Shown: piece after piece, positions 45,269 to 55,167 of the stretch
Position numbering within the stretch: position 1 is the first letter of the stretch
Layout of the letters: each line of letters starts with the position of its first letter
Assembly: GCF_009498295.1 (NCBI RefSeq)
Contig: NZ_CP040813.1
Coordinates: 3,045,001 to 3,109,000, forward strand
Direction of reading: 5' to 3'
Source: Oceanihabitans sp. IOP_32
Lineage (GTDB): Bacteria > Bacteroidota > Bacteroidia > Flavobacteriales > Flavobacteriaceae
DNA length: 64,000 bases
Program-made: the position numbers and the translations under genes
Notes under the pieces: model-generated
Seen by the model: the letters and a program-made list of their open reading frames with translations, nothing else
What the model was told of the DNA's origin: nothing
The model's database searches: none

Positions 45269-47185
45269 ATGAAAAATTCTATTGCTGAGCGGGTACGAGA
45301 TTTTTTAAAATTATACCCTCCTTTTAATTTATTAAGTACCGATAAACTTTTTGACATAGCAAAAGAGGTTGTTATAATATACCTAGAGAAGGGAGACGTT
45401 TTATTTAAGGAGGGTACACGTTGTGATAATCACTTTTATATTATTCGAGAAGGTGCGGTGAGTCTCACTTATATTAAAAACCATATTCAAGAAGTGGTAT
45501 CTATTAGTGATACCGGTGATATTTTTGGAGTACGGCCCTTAATTACTCAAGAGAATTATAAACTTACAGCCTCTGCCCATGAAGAATCTATAGTATATGG
45601 TATTCCAATTAAGAGTTTTCAAAAGGCATCAGAGCATAATTCTAAAGTTTATAAATATTTAATTACGGCCTTTGCCAGTAATAGTTACGATGCTTATACA
45701 TCTAAGGAAACCAAAGAGATTTTTATCGATTATTTACCGAATAATTCACAGGATATTCCGTATTTTCAAACAGTAAAATACACAAAAAAGCCTGTAACAT
45801 GTACTGCTAATTCCTCTTTACAAGACGCTGCTTTAAAAATGAGTACCAATAAAATTGGTGGTATAATTGTAATTGATGAGGCTAAAAAGCCTGTAGGTAT
45901 AATAACCAATAGTGATATAACAAGAAAAATTGCAACAGGTTTGTTTTCCATTCATACCCCAGTATCCCGTATTATGAGCTCTCCTGTAATAACCAGTAAA
46001 AGGCATTTAACGGTTGCCGATGGACAATTAGAAATGATAAATCATAATATAGGGCATTTATGCATTACTAAAGATGGCACCGTGAATTCTAAACTCGTTG
46101 GGGTGTTAACGCAGCACGATATTTTAGTCACCTTAGGTAATAATCCATCGGTTTTATTAAAAGAGATTAAACGCGTTAATCGTACCAAGAAATTACGAAA
46201 TATCAGGTTAAAAGCCAATGGGCTGCTTAAAAGTTATTTAGAACAAAATATCCCTATAACGCATATTATAAAAGTGATAGCGCAAATTAACGATGCTATT
46301 ACAGTACGGGCAATCGAAATAGCTTTACCCAAAATGCCAACACCTCCGCCAGTGGCTTTCGCATGGATGGCTCTAGGAAGTCAAGGAAGAAAGGAGCAAT
46401 TATTATACACAGATCAAGACAATGCTTTGGTTTTTGAAGATGTGTCTGAAGAAAAATACGAGGAGACTCAGGCTTATTTTTTAGAGCTCTCAAAACATAT
46501 AACGAAGTCTTTGAATAAGATTGGATTCGAATATTGCGAAGCAGATATGATGGCGAGCAATAGAGAATGGTGTAAATCTATAACAGCATGGAAACACCAA
46601 TTTAAAAATTGGATATTAAAACCAGATGAGAAAGCGGTTTTATTATCCTCGATTTTTTTTGATTACAACTTTGTTTACGGCGATCGAAAACTCACAGAGG
46701 CCTTAACCCATACTATCTTTAAAACTTTAAAAGAAACCTCATTATTATATGTGTTTATGGGGCAGAATGCTGTAAAAAGTCCGCCGCCATTAGGTTTTTT
46801 TAAACAGTTTCTGGTGGAGCAAAATGGAGAACAAAAAGATCTTTTTAATATTAAACATAGAGCACTTATGCCTTTAATAGATGCTGCTCGTTTGTTAATT
46901 TTAAGCCATGGGATAAAAGGCATAAATAGTACGTACGAGCGTTATGCAAAGTTGGCAGAAATAGAACCTTATAATAAAGAACTTTACGAATCTTGTTTGT
47001 ATGCATTTAAAGCACTTACAAAGTTTAAAACAAAACAAGGCTTGCTGCATAATACTTCAGGGAAGTTTATTGATTTAAAAAGTTTATCTAAAGAAGAAAA
47101 GTTAAAACTAAAACGTTGTTTTAAGCCGATTCAAGAAATTCAGCAATCATTAACGTTTCGTTTCGATCTTAAAAATTTTTTGTAA
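45269..47185 (+). CDS. cNMP-binding/CBS/DUF294 nucleotidyltransferase-like protein
   Basis: A 638-aa regulatory protein. It has an N-terminal cyclic-nucleotide-binding domain (about 15-130, YLEKGDVLFKEGT), then two CBS domains (about 170-300, GIITNSDITRKIATG), and a DUF294 nucleotidyltransferase domain whose motif GSQGRKEQLLYTDQDNALVF starts near 369 (GS...DxD pattern of Pol-beta folds). A helical C-terminal domain follows. The stop is directly followed by the ATG of an exonuclease gene (TAAATG), a pairing seen widely in bacteria, often near acetate metabolism. Function is not established; it may respond to cyclic or adenylate nucleotides. Confidence 0.88.
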   Translation: MKNSIAERVRDFLKLYPPFNLLSTDKLFDIAKEVVIIYLEKGDVLFKEGTRCDNHFYIIREGAVSLTYIKNHIQEVVSISDTGDIFGVRPLITQENYKLTASAHEESIVYGIPIKSFQKASEHNSKVYKYLITAFASNSYDAYTSKETKEIFIDYLPNNSQDIPYFQTVKYTKKPVTCTANSSLQDAALKMSTNKIGGIIVIDEAKKPVGIITNSDITRKIATGLFSIHTPVSRIMSSPVITSKRHLTVADGQLEMINHNIGHLCITKDGTVNSKLVGVLTQHDILVTLGNNPSVLLKEIKRVNRTKKLRNIRLKANGLLKSYLEQNIPITHIIKVIAQINDAITVRAIEIALPKMPTPPPVAFAWMALGSQGRKEQLLYTDQDNALVFEDVSEEKYEETQAYFLELSKHITKSLNKIGFEYCEADMMASNREWCKSITAWKHQFKNWILKPDEKAVLLSSIFFDYNFVYGDRKLTEALTHTIFKTLKETSLLYVFMGQNAVKSPPPLGFFKQFLVEQNGEQKDLFNIKHRALMPLIDAARLLILSHGIKGINSTYERYAKLAEIEPYNKELYESCLYAFKALTKFKTKQGLLHNTSGKFIDLKSLSKEEKLKLKRCFKPIQEIQQSLTFRFDLKNFL

Positions 47186-47851
47186 ATGAATTTGAATTGG
47201 TTTAAACCTAAAAAAAAGAATTATCCTGAATTCTGGAAGGCCTATCTTGATACTTTTAATAATACAGCGAAAACCACTATTGAAGATAGCAAATTTATAG
47301 CCTTCGATACAGAAACAACGGGATTTGACATAAAAAGAGATAGAATTTTATCTATAGGTGCAGTGTCTATTCTAAATAAACGTGTTGAGGTAGGAGGTAG
47401 TTATGAAATTTACTTAAAGCAAGAAATATTTAATCGGGATACCGTAAAAATACATGAATTGATAAAAACTGGCAATCGAAATAAAATAGACGAATTAGAG
47501 GCTCTTAAATCGTTTTTAAAATACATCGAAAATGCGGTTCTTGTTGCGCATCATGCTAATTTTGATAAAAACATGGTTAACGAGATGCTTTTACGACATG
47601 GTTTAGGAAAGTTAAAGAATAAATTTATTGATACAGGCCATTTGTATAACAAGTCTAAGCATATTATTTATCAAGATAATTTAAAAACACATTACACGCT
47701 GGACGATTTATGTTTAGAATTAAATGTGCCCAAGGTAGATAGGCATACGGCTAGTGGGGATGCTCTAATAACCGCCATTGTTTTTCTTAAAATCTTAGGG
47801 CGTTTAAAAAAACAAAATAACCTTAATTGGGATTACTTATTAGCGAATTAA
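47186..47851 (+). CDS. DnaQ-like 3'-5' exonuclease
   Basis: A 221-aa DEDD-family exonuclease. Exo I motif is FDTETTGFD (about 44-52), Exo II is VAHHANFDKNMVNEML, and Exo III is DRHTASGDALIT with the final catalytic Asp and His. It resembles the epsilon/PolC proofreading fold but is a stand-alone protein. It starts on the base after the DUF294 gene stop, so the two are coupled. The next gene is convergent. Confidence 0.92.
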   Translation: MNLNWFKPKKKNYPEFWKAYLDTFNNTAKTTIEDSKFIAFDTETTGFDIKRDRILSIGAVSILNKRVEVGGSYEIYLKQEIFNRDTVKIHELIKTGNRNKIDELEALKSFLKYIENAVLVAHHANFDKNMVNEMLLRHGLGKLKNKFIDTGHLYNKSKHIIYQDNLKTHYTLDDLCLELNVPKVDRHTASGDALITAIVFLKILGRLKKQNNLNWDYLLAN

Positions 47852-47982
47852 AGATAAAGTTAGTGCTTGTTCGTAAAGTGTCATAATCCCATAATTACTT
47901 ACGATATATAGACGCTTTTACTTCATTACGAAAAACAAATATTTAATTTTATGGCAAAAAAGGGCTGTACAAATAACGTTTA

Positions 47983-49368
47983 TTAAATTTTTAATCTATT
48001 CGCTTTCAGGCGTTTTTTGTAAGCGTTTAATTCGTTTACAACTTTTGGAGCAAGAATAATGGTTGATATCATAGTTGGTATGGCCATTAAAGCAAATACG
48101 CCATCAATTAGATTAATCATCATATCCAGAGATGTGGTGGCACCTAAAATAATACTAGCAATATAAAAGTAATTATAGTAATGTTTATTGTTTGCGCCTA
48201 TTAAAAAGGATAAGCATTTGGAGCCATAGTACGAAAATGAAAATAGTGAAGAAACACTAAATACAGCAATACAAACCAACAATAAATATTTGCCAAATCC
48301 CGGCATGGCATTACCAAAGGCATTGGCGGTAAGAGATACACCATTATCTGAAGTGGTTTCCCAAACTCCAGTAACTAAAATAGCTAAAGCCGTTAGTGTG
48401 CATACAATTAGGGTGTCTATTGCGGGGCCCAACATGGCTACAAGACCTTCTCGAACTGGTTCGTTTGTTTTAGCAGCTCCGTGAGCCAAAGGCGCCGTAC
48501 CAATACCTGCTTCGTTTGAAAAAGCACCGCGTTTAATACCTAATAAAATTAAACCTCCAACAAGCCCCCCAAAAAACGCATCGCCTTTGTAATTATTGGC
48601 AGCAAAAGCATCAGTAAAAATCATTGTGAAATACTTAGGTACAACATCTATATTTACAAATAGTATGATAAGTACAGATACAAAATAAAGTAAAACCATA
48701 AAAGGAACGAGTCGAGATGCTGTTTTACTAATTCTTCCAATACCACCTAGAATTACAATTGCGGTTATATTAGCTAGTGTAAAGCCTATTATTAGGTTAG
48801 AGTTAAACCCGACCTCGACATTGTTAGGTCGAAGCAAAATATCATTTATGGCTTGCGTAAGTTGGTTAACATTAAAAACGGGTAAAGCACCAATTAACCC
48901 ACAAACACTAAACATAATAGCTAAAGGTTTCCAGTTTTTCCCCAAACCTTCAATAATAAAGTACATAGGTCCTCCTTGCAACTCCCCGTTACTGTCTTTA
49001 CCTCTAAACATAATAGCTAGGGTCGAAGTAAAAAACTTGGTAGACATGCCCACAACGGCACTTACCCACATCCAGAAAACAGCTCCAGGTCCACCTATAG
49101 AAATGGCTACTGCAACTCCAGCAATGTTTCCCATACCAATGGTAGAAGACAGAGCTGTGCTTAAGGCTTGGAAATGACTAATTTGTCCAGGATCGTTTGG
49201 GTCGTCGTATTTTCCACGTAGTACTTCAACAGCATGGCCAATTAAACGAAAAGTACCGAATTTTGAGCGAATTAATAAATATAAACCCCCACCAATTAAA
49301 AGTATAAGTAAGGGTAAACCCCAAACTATACTAGAGAAATCGGCAATTAACTGTTTAATTTGTTCCAT
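47983..49368 (-). CDS. Sodium:alanine symporter (AGCS family)
   Basis: A 461-aa amino-acid/sodium symporter with about 11 membrane helices. Family motifs are GTIGMGNIAGVAVAISIGGPGAVFWMW (about 72-98), KYDDPNDPGQISHFQALSTALS just before it, and GLKRGAFSNEAGIGTAPLAHGAA (substrate region). It takes up alanine or glycine with sodium. It is convergent with the exonuclease gene and divergent from the TfoX-like gene. Confidence 0.94.
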   Translation of the reverse strand: MEQIKQLIADFSSIVWGLPLLILLIGGGLYLLIRSKFGTFRLIGHAVEVLRGKYDDPNDPGQISHFQALSTALSSTIGMGNIAGVAVAISIGGPGAVFWMWVSAVVGMSTKFFTSTLAIMFRGKDSNGELQGGPMYFIIEGLGKNWKPLAIMFSVCGLIGALPVFNVNQLTQAINDILLRPNNVEVGFNSNLIIGFTLANITAIVILGGIGRISKTASRLVPFMVLLYFVSVLIILFVNIDVVPKYFTMIFTDAFAANNYKGDAFFGGLVGGLILLGIKRGAFSNEAGIGTAPLAHGAAKTNEPVREGLVAMLGPAIDTLIVCTLTALAILVTGVWETTSDNGVSLTANAFGNAMPGFGKYLLLVCIAVFSVSSLFSFSYYGSKCLSFLIGANNKHYYNYFYIASIILGATTSLDMMINLIDGVFALMAIPTMISTIILAPKVVNELNAYKKRLKANRLKI

Positions 49369-49514
49369 AAAACGATTGGGTTTTTACGTGATAATAAATT
49401 TATGAAGCGTGAAACTATAAAAAAGTTTGTACTTTCGTATGAATATCAAAGAAAATATTTTGAAATATTAATTAGTTTATTGAAATTTACATTTTAATTT
49501 TAAAAACTGTTTAA

Positions 49515-49904
49515 ATGGCATACGATGAATCTTTAGCAAAGAAAATAAGTAAATTATTAAGAGAAAAAAGAGTTTTATTTCGTGAGCAAGAAACTTCGGG
49601 AGCTATGTGTTTTATTAGCAACAAAAAAATGCTATGTGGGATTTATATTGATAAAACCCTAGATGATAACTTACTCATGGCAAAAATTGGAGAGCAGGCT
49701 TATGAAAAAGAAAAATCAAATGCGGGTATTTTGCCTATGGATTATGGCGGAAGTGCTATGCCTGGTTATATTTTTGTAAAGCCCGAGGCTTTTGAAAAAG
49801 AAAATGAATTGTCACGTTATTTAGATTTGTGTATTGCTTTTAATAAAGAAGAAAGTGCCAAAGCACCGAAAACTAAAAAAGTGCAAATACAATTCGAAGA
49901 TTAA
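49515..49904 (+). CDS. TfoX/Sxy N-terminal domain protein
   Basis: A 129-aa protein consisting of the TfoX N-terminal domain: FREQETSGAMCFISNKKMLCGIYIDK, then MDYGGSAMPGYIFV. The C-terminal TfoX domain of proteobacterial competence regulators is absent, as in many stand-alone members. The C-terminus is Lys-rich. Its role is not known. It is convergent with the S9 peptidase gene and separated by a strong bidirectional terminator. Confidence 0.85.
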   Translation: MAYDESLAKKISKLLREKRVLFREQETSGAMCFISNKKMLCGIYIDKTLDDNLLMAKIGEQAYEKEKSNAGILPMDYGGSAMPGYIFVKPEAFEKENELSRYLDLCIAFNKEESAKAPKTKKVQIQFED

Positions 49905-49940
49905 ATCTAAGGTATTCCAATATTTATCTATAGAATCTAA

Positions 49941-49980
49941 AAAAAAATCGTCTAGAATTTTAATTCCAGACGATTTTTTT
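49941..49980. terminator. Bidirectional terminator between the TfoX-like and S9 peptidase genes
   Basis: A 19-bp stem (49941-49959 with 49962-49980) with one mismatch, giving A-rich and T-rich arms, so it terminates in both directions between convergent genes. Confidence 0.88.
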
Positions 49981-49997
49981 TTGCTATACAGGGTTCC

Positions 49998-51920
49998 TTA
50001 TTTTAAATGCTTTGCGTAAAAACCCATCATGGCTTTGTATAGCGCAATAGTGTTTTCTTCTTTGGCAAAACCATGACCTTCGTCGTATTTTACCATATAG
50101 GGCACATCTACGCCTTTTGCTCTTAAACCTTCAACAATTTGATCGGACTCATTAATATTTACTCGAGGGTCATTAGCACCTTGAACAACAAAAAGAGGTT
50201 TCGTCATTTTGTCTATATGAAAAACAGGGGACACCTCTTTCATAATTGTCTTTTCTTCTGGAACCTCAGGGTCGTACCAAATTTCCTTAATAATTTTTAG
50301 ATAGGGTTTCCAATAGGGCGGGATACTATTCATAAAGGTAAATAAGTTAGAAACACCTACATAATCTACACCACAAGCGTATAAATCTGGTGTTTTAGTT
50401 AAGCCACGTAACACGGCATATCCGCCATGGCTACCTCCATAAATAGCAACCTTATTTTTGTCTACCCAGCCTTTCTCGATAACATATTGTAAACCATCTT
50501 CCACATCGTTCATAGCTTTTCTGCCAATTTGTTTAAAACCCGATTCTAAAAACGCACGACCATAACCACCAGAAATTCTAAAGTTTACTTGTAAGGTGGC
50601 ATAGCCACGGCTAGCAAAAAGCTGTGCTTCCGGATTAAAGCCCCAAGAGTCTCTAATGCCCTGTGGACCGCCATGAGGGTTTACTATAACAGGCACTTTA
50701 ACGCCGCTTAGAGCTTCCTTTGGAAGCGTAATATAGCCGTGAATGGTTTTACCATCTCTACTCTTAAAAGTAATAGAGCGCATTTCTGCCATATCATTCT
50801 CATCAAGTTGAGGCCTTAAATTATAAAGCAGTTTAAAGGTGTTGTTTTTAGCATCAAAAGCATAATATTTACCGTATAACTTATCGCTTTGTAAAAATAT
50901 TAAATACTTACTTTCATCGTCTGTTTTATCGGCTATGGAATAGCTGTATTGCGGGAATTTAGTTGTTATTTTATTGTGAAGTTCTTTGTAGTAATCGCTT
51001 ACAGGAATAATATGTCTCTTTTCACCCAGATAGCTGAAATAATCTAATTGGTAATCCCTATGTCGAGATAAGGCTAAGCCAGAAACATCGTATTGATCAT
51101 TTGAAAACAATTTTTTAACAACTTTATCTGCTTTCAAATCATATAAATAAATTTCTGTTTTGTCGCTATCTAAATTCGAAAGTACATAAGCTTCATCAGG
51201 ATTAGTAGAGGCGTAATTAAAACTTAGAATTGAAAACGTATCTTTCCAGTTTAGTTCTTTTTTTACGTTGTAATTTTCGCCATCGGTTGTGTAATATAAA
51301 TCAATATATACCCCATCGCGTAATTTTGTAAAACCCTTTAAATTTCCGTCTTTATCAAACTCATATCCACTAATGGGGTTCGCTGCATCTTCGTTTTTAT
51401 AAAGTTGTTTTAATTCGCCGGTAACAATATTAATTTTATAAGGTTCAAAAATTTGTGGGTTATTTCGGTTCATAGATATAATCATATGATCTTCATCTTC
51501 TTTCAAATTTCTAAGTATATTAACCTTTACACCATCGAAAGGGGTTAAATCTTTTTGGTTTTTCCCATCCACATCAATAGCAAATAAATGGTAATCTTCA
51601 TTACCACCTTTATCCATAACATAAATTAGTCTAGAATCGTTTGCCCAGGCGTATCCTCTAATTAATTCTTCTTCCTCTGTAATAACCTGTGTAACCTTAT
51701 CGGTTTCCAGATTTTTCACGAAAACATGATTTTTCTTATTTTCATCTTTTTCTTTGTAAGACAAATAGGTGCCGTTTGGAGAAAATTTAAAAGCACTTGC
51801 TAGGGGTTTGGCAAAATAATCTTCAATCCTGTATGGGTATGCAGTGGCGTCTTCCTTTGCCAATTTTTCTAACTCGGAATCTGGTGTTGGTAATTTTATA
51901 TTTCCTGGTCGTGTTTTCAA
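49998..51920 (-). CDS. S9 family prolyl oligopeptidase-like serine peptidase
   Basis: A 640-aa cytoplasmic-looking serine peptidase: a beta-propeller N-terminal part (about 30-370) and a catalytic alpha/beta hydrolase domain from about 385. The nucleophile elbow is YGGSHGGYA, an acid is in VQGANDPRVN, and the His is in YDEGHGF near the C-terminus. No signal peptide is seen. The frame opens with TTG at 51918-51920 immediately after an in-frame stop, and no ATG is available nearby, so TTG is the likely start. A promoter box and a palindrome lie upstream. Confidence 0.9.
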   Translation of the reverse strand: MKTRPGNIKLPTPDSELEKLAKEDATAYPYRIEDYFAKPLASAFKFSPNGTYLSYKEKDENKKNHVFVKNLETDKVTQVITEEEELIRGYAWANDSRLIYVMDKGGNEDYHLFAIDVDGKNQKDLTPFDGVKVNILRNLKEDEDHMIISMNRNNPQIFEPYKINIVTGELKQLYKNEDAANPISGYEFDKDGNLKGFTKLRDGVYIDLYYTTDGENYNVKKELNWKDTFSILSFNYASTNPDEAYVLSNLDSDKTEIYLYDLKADKVVKKLFSNDQYDVSGLALSRHRDYQLDYFSYLGEKRHIIPVSDYYKELHNKITTKFPQYSYSIADKTDDESKYLIFLQSDKLYGKYYAFDAKNNTFKLLYNLRPQLDENDMAEMRSITFKSRDGKTIHGYITLPKEALSGVKVPVIVNPHGGPQGIRDSWGFNPEAQLFASRGYATLQVNFRISGGYGRAFLESGFKQIGRKAMNDVEDGLQYVIEKGWVDKNKVAIYGGSHGGYAVLRGLTKTPDLYACGVDYVGVSNLFTFMNSIPPYWKPYLKIIKEIWYDPEVPEEKTIMKEVSPVFHIDKMTKPLFVVQGANDPRVNINESDQIVEGLRAKGVDVPYMVKYDEGHGFAKEENTIALYKAMMGFYAKHLK

Positions 51921-51985
51921 GATTTTTTAAATTTTAAAAGTTGATTCATATTCATTTTAAAACCACAGTGTTTTTGGGTTTGGTA

Positions 51986-51993
51986 CAAAAATA
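51986..51993 (-). promoter_or_regulatory. -7 promoter box of the S9 peptidase gene
   Basis: TATTTTTG fits TAnnTTTG on the minus strand, 66 bp upstream of the TTG start. Confidence 0.5.
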
Positions 51994-52010
51994 CCAACAT
52001 AAACGATATG

Positions 52011-52024
52011 CATTTCATGAAATG
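52011..52024. promoter_or_regulatory. Perfect 14-bp palindrome (possible operator)
   Basis: CATTTCATGAAATG reads the same on both strands. It lies 17 bp upstream of the S9 promoter box and so near the -33 position, where a regulator could block or activate. The function is inferred only. Confidence 0.4.
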
Positions 52025-52346
52025 GACGAATAACTGTATTATTATAACTATGGGTTCTAAAATAGCAAGTTTTAAATTCTTAAAGTGGTTTATCTTTTAG
52101 TTTAAGCATAAACGGTTATTTTTTTGAGTTATTTTTTTAAACTAAGCTCGTGGGTGCTTAAAGTTTAAACCTTCTAAAATTAATTATTTTTTATAGCATG
52201 AATTTTATTGGATGTGAATTAATATGAAATAAAAAAAACGACTTAAAATACTCATTAACAGATGTTTGTGTTTGTTTTGTGTTTTTTAAAGGTCACTTAT
52301 TTGTAATTTTATAAGCAATCATGAGTTATAAACCCTTTAAAGATGT

Positions 52347-52355
52347 TATTTTTGC
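52347..52355 (+). promoter_or_regulatory. -7 promoter box of the helicase gene
   Basis: TATTTTTGC matches the consensus and lies 20 bp before the ATG at 52376. An in-frame ATG at 52343 overlaps the box's upstream side and would not be in the mRNA. Confidence 0.6.
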
Positions 52356-52375
52356 AGGTCAGAAAATCAAAAAAT

Positions 52376-53932
52376 ATGTCCAAAACATCTACTATTGAGT
52401 CCGAAGAAAGAATTGCGGGTAAAGATTTATATAGCTATCAAAAAGGTGCAATCGATAAAATTTTTACTGCTTTTGAAGAATCTCCTGAAGATTACCATTT
52501 ATTGTATCAGCTACCCACAGGTGGAGGAAAAACGGTTATTTTTTCTGAAATAGTAAGACAATATTTAAAGCATCATAAAAAAAAGGTGCTTGTTATGACA
52601 CATCGTATTGAGTTATGCAAGCAAACTTCGAAGATGCTAACTGAATTTGAGGTTAAAAATAAAGTGATAGATAGCAAAGCAGATTTAAGCGATCAAGCTG
52701 AATACAGTTGTTTTGTTGCCATGGTTGAAACCTTAAATAATAGGCTTAATGATGATAAGTTGGATATATCGGACATTGGATTAGTTATTATTGATGAAGC
52801 GCATTACAACTCCTTTACAAAACTATTTAAGTTTTTTAGTAAGTCGTTTATTTTAGGGGTTACGGCAACACCTTTAAGCTCGAGTATGGAATTGCCAATG
52901 ACTGATAATTATGATGAATTAATTGTTGGAGAAACCATCGAATCGCTCATAGAAAACGGATTTTTAGCACAAGCTAATATGTATTCTTACAATGTAGGCT
53001 TGACATCTTTGGTGGTAGGAGCAAATGGCGATTATACGGTAAAATCTTCTGAAGATTTATATACAGATAACGATATGCTTAGTAAACTATTACAAGCATA
53101 CGAAGAGCGCTCTAAAGGGAAAAAAACGTTGATTTTTAACAATGGAATTAATACTTCGCTACACGTTTACGACACCTTTAAAAGGGCAGGTTACCCTATT
53201 GCACATTTAGACAACACCAACACGAAAAAGGAGCGTGCCTTAATTTTAAAATGGTTTAAAAATACACCCGATGCTATTTTAACATCGGTAAGTATTTTAA
53301 CCACAGGCTTTGATGAGCCAAGTGTAGAGAGTATTATATTAAACCGGGCAACCAAATCTCTTACACTTTACTATCAAATGATTGGTCGTGGATCGCGTAT
53401 TTATAAAGACAAAACCACTTTTGATGTTATAGATTTAGGAAATAATTTTCACCGATTTGGAGCCTGGGGAGAGGATTTAGATTGGCAAAAAATATTTAGA
53501 TCACCGTATTATTATTTAGATTCTTTACTAAGTGATGAAGAGTTGGAAAGTAATTTTAGATATGAAATGCCAGACGAATTACGTGCTGAATTCTCAAAAT
53601 CTACCGATGTTTATTTTGATGTTCAGAAAACGTATATTGACTCTGTAAAAGCTGGCGAGTCTTCAAAAGTAGTTTTAGAACGCTCCATAGAACAGCATGC
53701 CAAAATATGTATTGAAAACAGCGAAGATGTATACGATGCGTTAGCCTTGGCAAAAATGCTTGGCGACGATATAGATTTTAGAATAGGCCGATATACAAAA
53801 TGCATAAGTAAGAGCACTTATAATTTTGTAGATTGGCTTAAAGGCGATTATAGAAAAAAATTAAATGCTTATTTACGCGCTAATTTTGATACTGTTTTTG
53901 AATCTATTCACGGATACCCACCAGAAGATTAG
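52376..53932 (+). CDS. SF2 DEAD/DEAH-box helicase family protein
   Basis: A 518-aa superfamily 2 helicase starting MSKTSTIESEERIAGK. It has motif I YQLPTGGGKT, motif II IIDEAH, motif III TATPLSSS, motif V VSILTTGFDEPSVE and motif VI YYQMIGRGSR. Both RecA-like domains are present. A helical C-terminal region of about 150 residues follows. It is related to the Type III/UvrB-type (RAD25-like) helicases; the nucleic-acid target is not known. It stands alone. Confidence 0.9.
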   Translation: MSKTSTIESEERIAGKDLYSYQKGAIDKIFTAFEESPEDYHLLYQLPTGGGKTVIFSEIVRQYLKHHKKKVLVMTHRIELCKQTSKMLTEFEVKNKVIDSKADLSDQAEYSCFVAMVETLNNRLNDDKLDISDIGLVIIDEAHYNSFTKLFKFFSKSFILGVTATPLSSSMELPMTDNYDELIVGETIESLIENGFLAQANMYSYNVGLTSLVVGANGDYTVKSSEDLYTDNDMLSKLLQAYEERSKGKKTLIFNNGINTSLHVYDTFKRAGYPIAHLDNTNTKKERALILKWFKNTPDAILTSVSILTTGFDEPSVESIILNRATKSLTLYYQMIGRGSRIYKDKTTFDVIDLGNNFHRFGAWGEDLDWQKIFRSPYYYLDSLLSDEELESNFRYEMPDELRAEFSKSTDVYFDVQKTYIDSVKAGESSKVVLERSIEQHAKICIENSEDVYDALALAKMLGDDIDFRIGRYTKCISKSTYNFVDWLKGDYRKKLNAYLRANFDTVFESIHGYPPED

Positions 53933-54054
53933 TGCGCGCTTTAAAGTCTATTGGTGTTTGCCCGAATAAAACACTTATATTTGGTAAGTAATTTTAATGT
54001 ATTCAAATTTTAAGTTTCATTTATTGGTTAGGATTAATTATTCTGGTAAAAGCT

Positions 54055-54894
54055 ATGGAATTAATAACTAGGTTTTTAGAGTTAGAATTATTTGCAGTAG
54101 GGAAATACAGTTTTAAAGTTGCCACTTTAATTCTAGTAATTGTCATTTTTCTTGTTACAAAAATCACTTTATGGCTCATCAAGAAAGCCATGTTTCGAAA
54201 AATGAATTTGAAACAAAGAAAAGAAGGCAATGTCTATTCTTTATTTCAAATAATAAAATACCTTATCTGGACTATTAGTGTTGGTTTAATCTTGCAAACA
54301 CTGGGTGTTGAGGTTACTCTGCTAATTGCCAGTTCGGCCGCATTATTAGTTGGTGTAGGACTAGGATTGCAGCAAACTTTTAATGATATTGTTTCAGGAA
54401 TAATTTTACTTTCAGAAAGATCAATCAGAATATCAGACATTTTAGAAATTGATGGCGAAATAATTAAAATACAAGAGATTGGCTTGCGAACCTCTAAAGG
54501 ATTAAATACAGATGATATTTCAATCATCATACCCAACTCTTTAATAACCACGAATAAAGTTATTAACTGGAGCCATCAAACAGAGCAAAATCGATTTCGA
54601 ATAGATGTGAGAACCACCTATGGTAGTGATGTAGAATTAATAATTAAACTTCTTGAAGAAAGTGCTCAAGAGCATCCGGATGTAGACCGCAAAAAATTAA
54701 CAGAAGCCAGACTTTCCAATTTTGGAAGTTCGTCTTTAGATTTTCATGTGTTTTACTACAGCAAAGTTATTTTTAGATCAGAACGGGTTAAAAGTGATAT
54801 TCGTAGAATAATAAATCGCAAATTTATTGAAAACAATATTACTATTCCGTTTCCACAAATGGATGTTCATATAAAGCGCGATTTAAAAGTTTAA
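54055..54894 (+). CDS. Small-conductance mechanosensitive channel (MscS family)
   Basis: A 279-aa channel protein with three hydrophobic helices in the first 125 residues. The pore-lining helix LIASSAALLVGVGLGLQQTFNDIVSG has the MscS-type Ala/Gly pattern. The cytoplasmic beta and alpha/beta domains follow (ISDILEIDGEIIKIQEIGLRTS, then IIPNSLITTNKVINWS). It protects against osmotic downshock. It starts 122 bp after the helicase gene. Confidence 0.93.
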   Translation: MELITRFLELELFAVGKYSFKVATLILVIVIFLVTKITLWLIKKAMFRKMNLKQRKEGNVYSLFQIIKYLIWTISVGLILQTLGVEVTLLIASSAALLVGVGLGLQQTFNDIVSGIILLSERSIRISDILEIDGEIIKIQEIGLRTSKGLNTDDISIIIPNSLITTNKVINWSHQTEQNRFRIDVRTTYGSDVELIIKLLEESAQEHPDVDRKKLTEARLSNFGSSSLDFHVFYYSKVIFRSERVKSDIRRIINRKFIENNITIPFPQMDVHIKRDLKV

Positions 54895-55115
54895 AGCCTT
54901 TTTAATAAGACGACATAACGAAACAATTTAAAAAATAAGTGGTTTTTATTGTAGTTCTGTAACTTGTATTAAGGTTTTAAGAATATTAGTTTAACAACTT
55001 ATAACATTATAAGTCCTTCCAAACAATAAGTGCCCTTTAGTGCGGTTTTTGTAGTGACAGGGTACAACGCGCATTTTATATTTTGGTGATTTTAATAAGA
55101 TCATAAAAAAAGACG

Positions 55116-55123
55116 TACCTTTG
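55116..55123 (+). promoter_or_regulatory. -7 promoter box of the cold-shock-domain gene
   Basis: TACCTTTG matches TAnnTTTG, 44 bp before the ATG at 55168. Confidence 0.6.
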
Positions 55124-55167
55124 TGGCAATAATAACAATAAAACAAAGTCTGCACGATAATTAAACT

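Larger units (their letters stand above)
51921..52342. other. Divergent intergenic region, S9 peptidase / helicase
   Basis: About 420 bp. It holds the minus-strand promoter box at 51986-51993 (TATTTTTG) and a perfect 14-bp palindrome at 52011-52024. The remaining part is AT-rich with nothing recognised. Confidence 0.5.

Noticed and set aside
51906-51950. Frameshift at the 5' end of the S9 peptidase linking it to an upstream ATG frame (MNMNQLLKFKKS)
   Set aside because: The upstream peptide has no signal-peptide character, and the TTG start gives a normal N-terminus for a cytosolic S9 peptidase.
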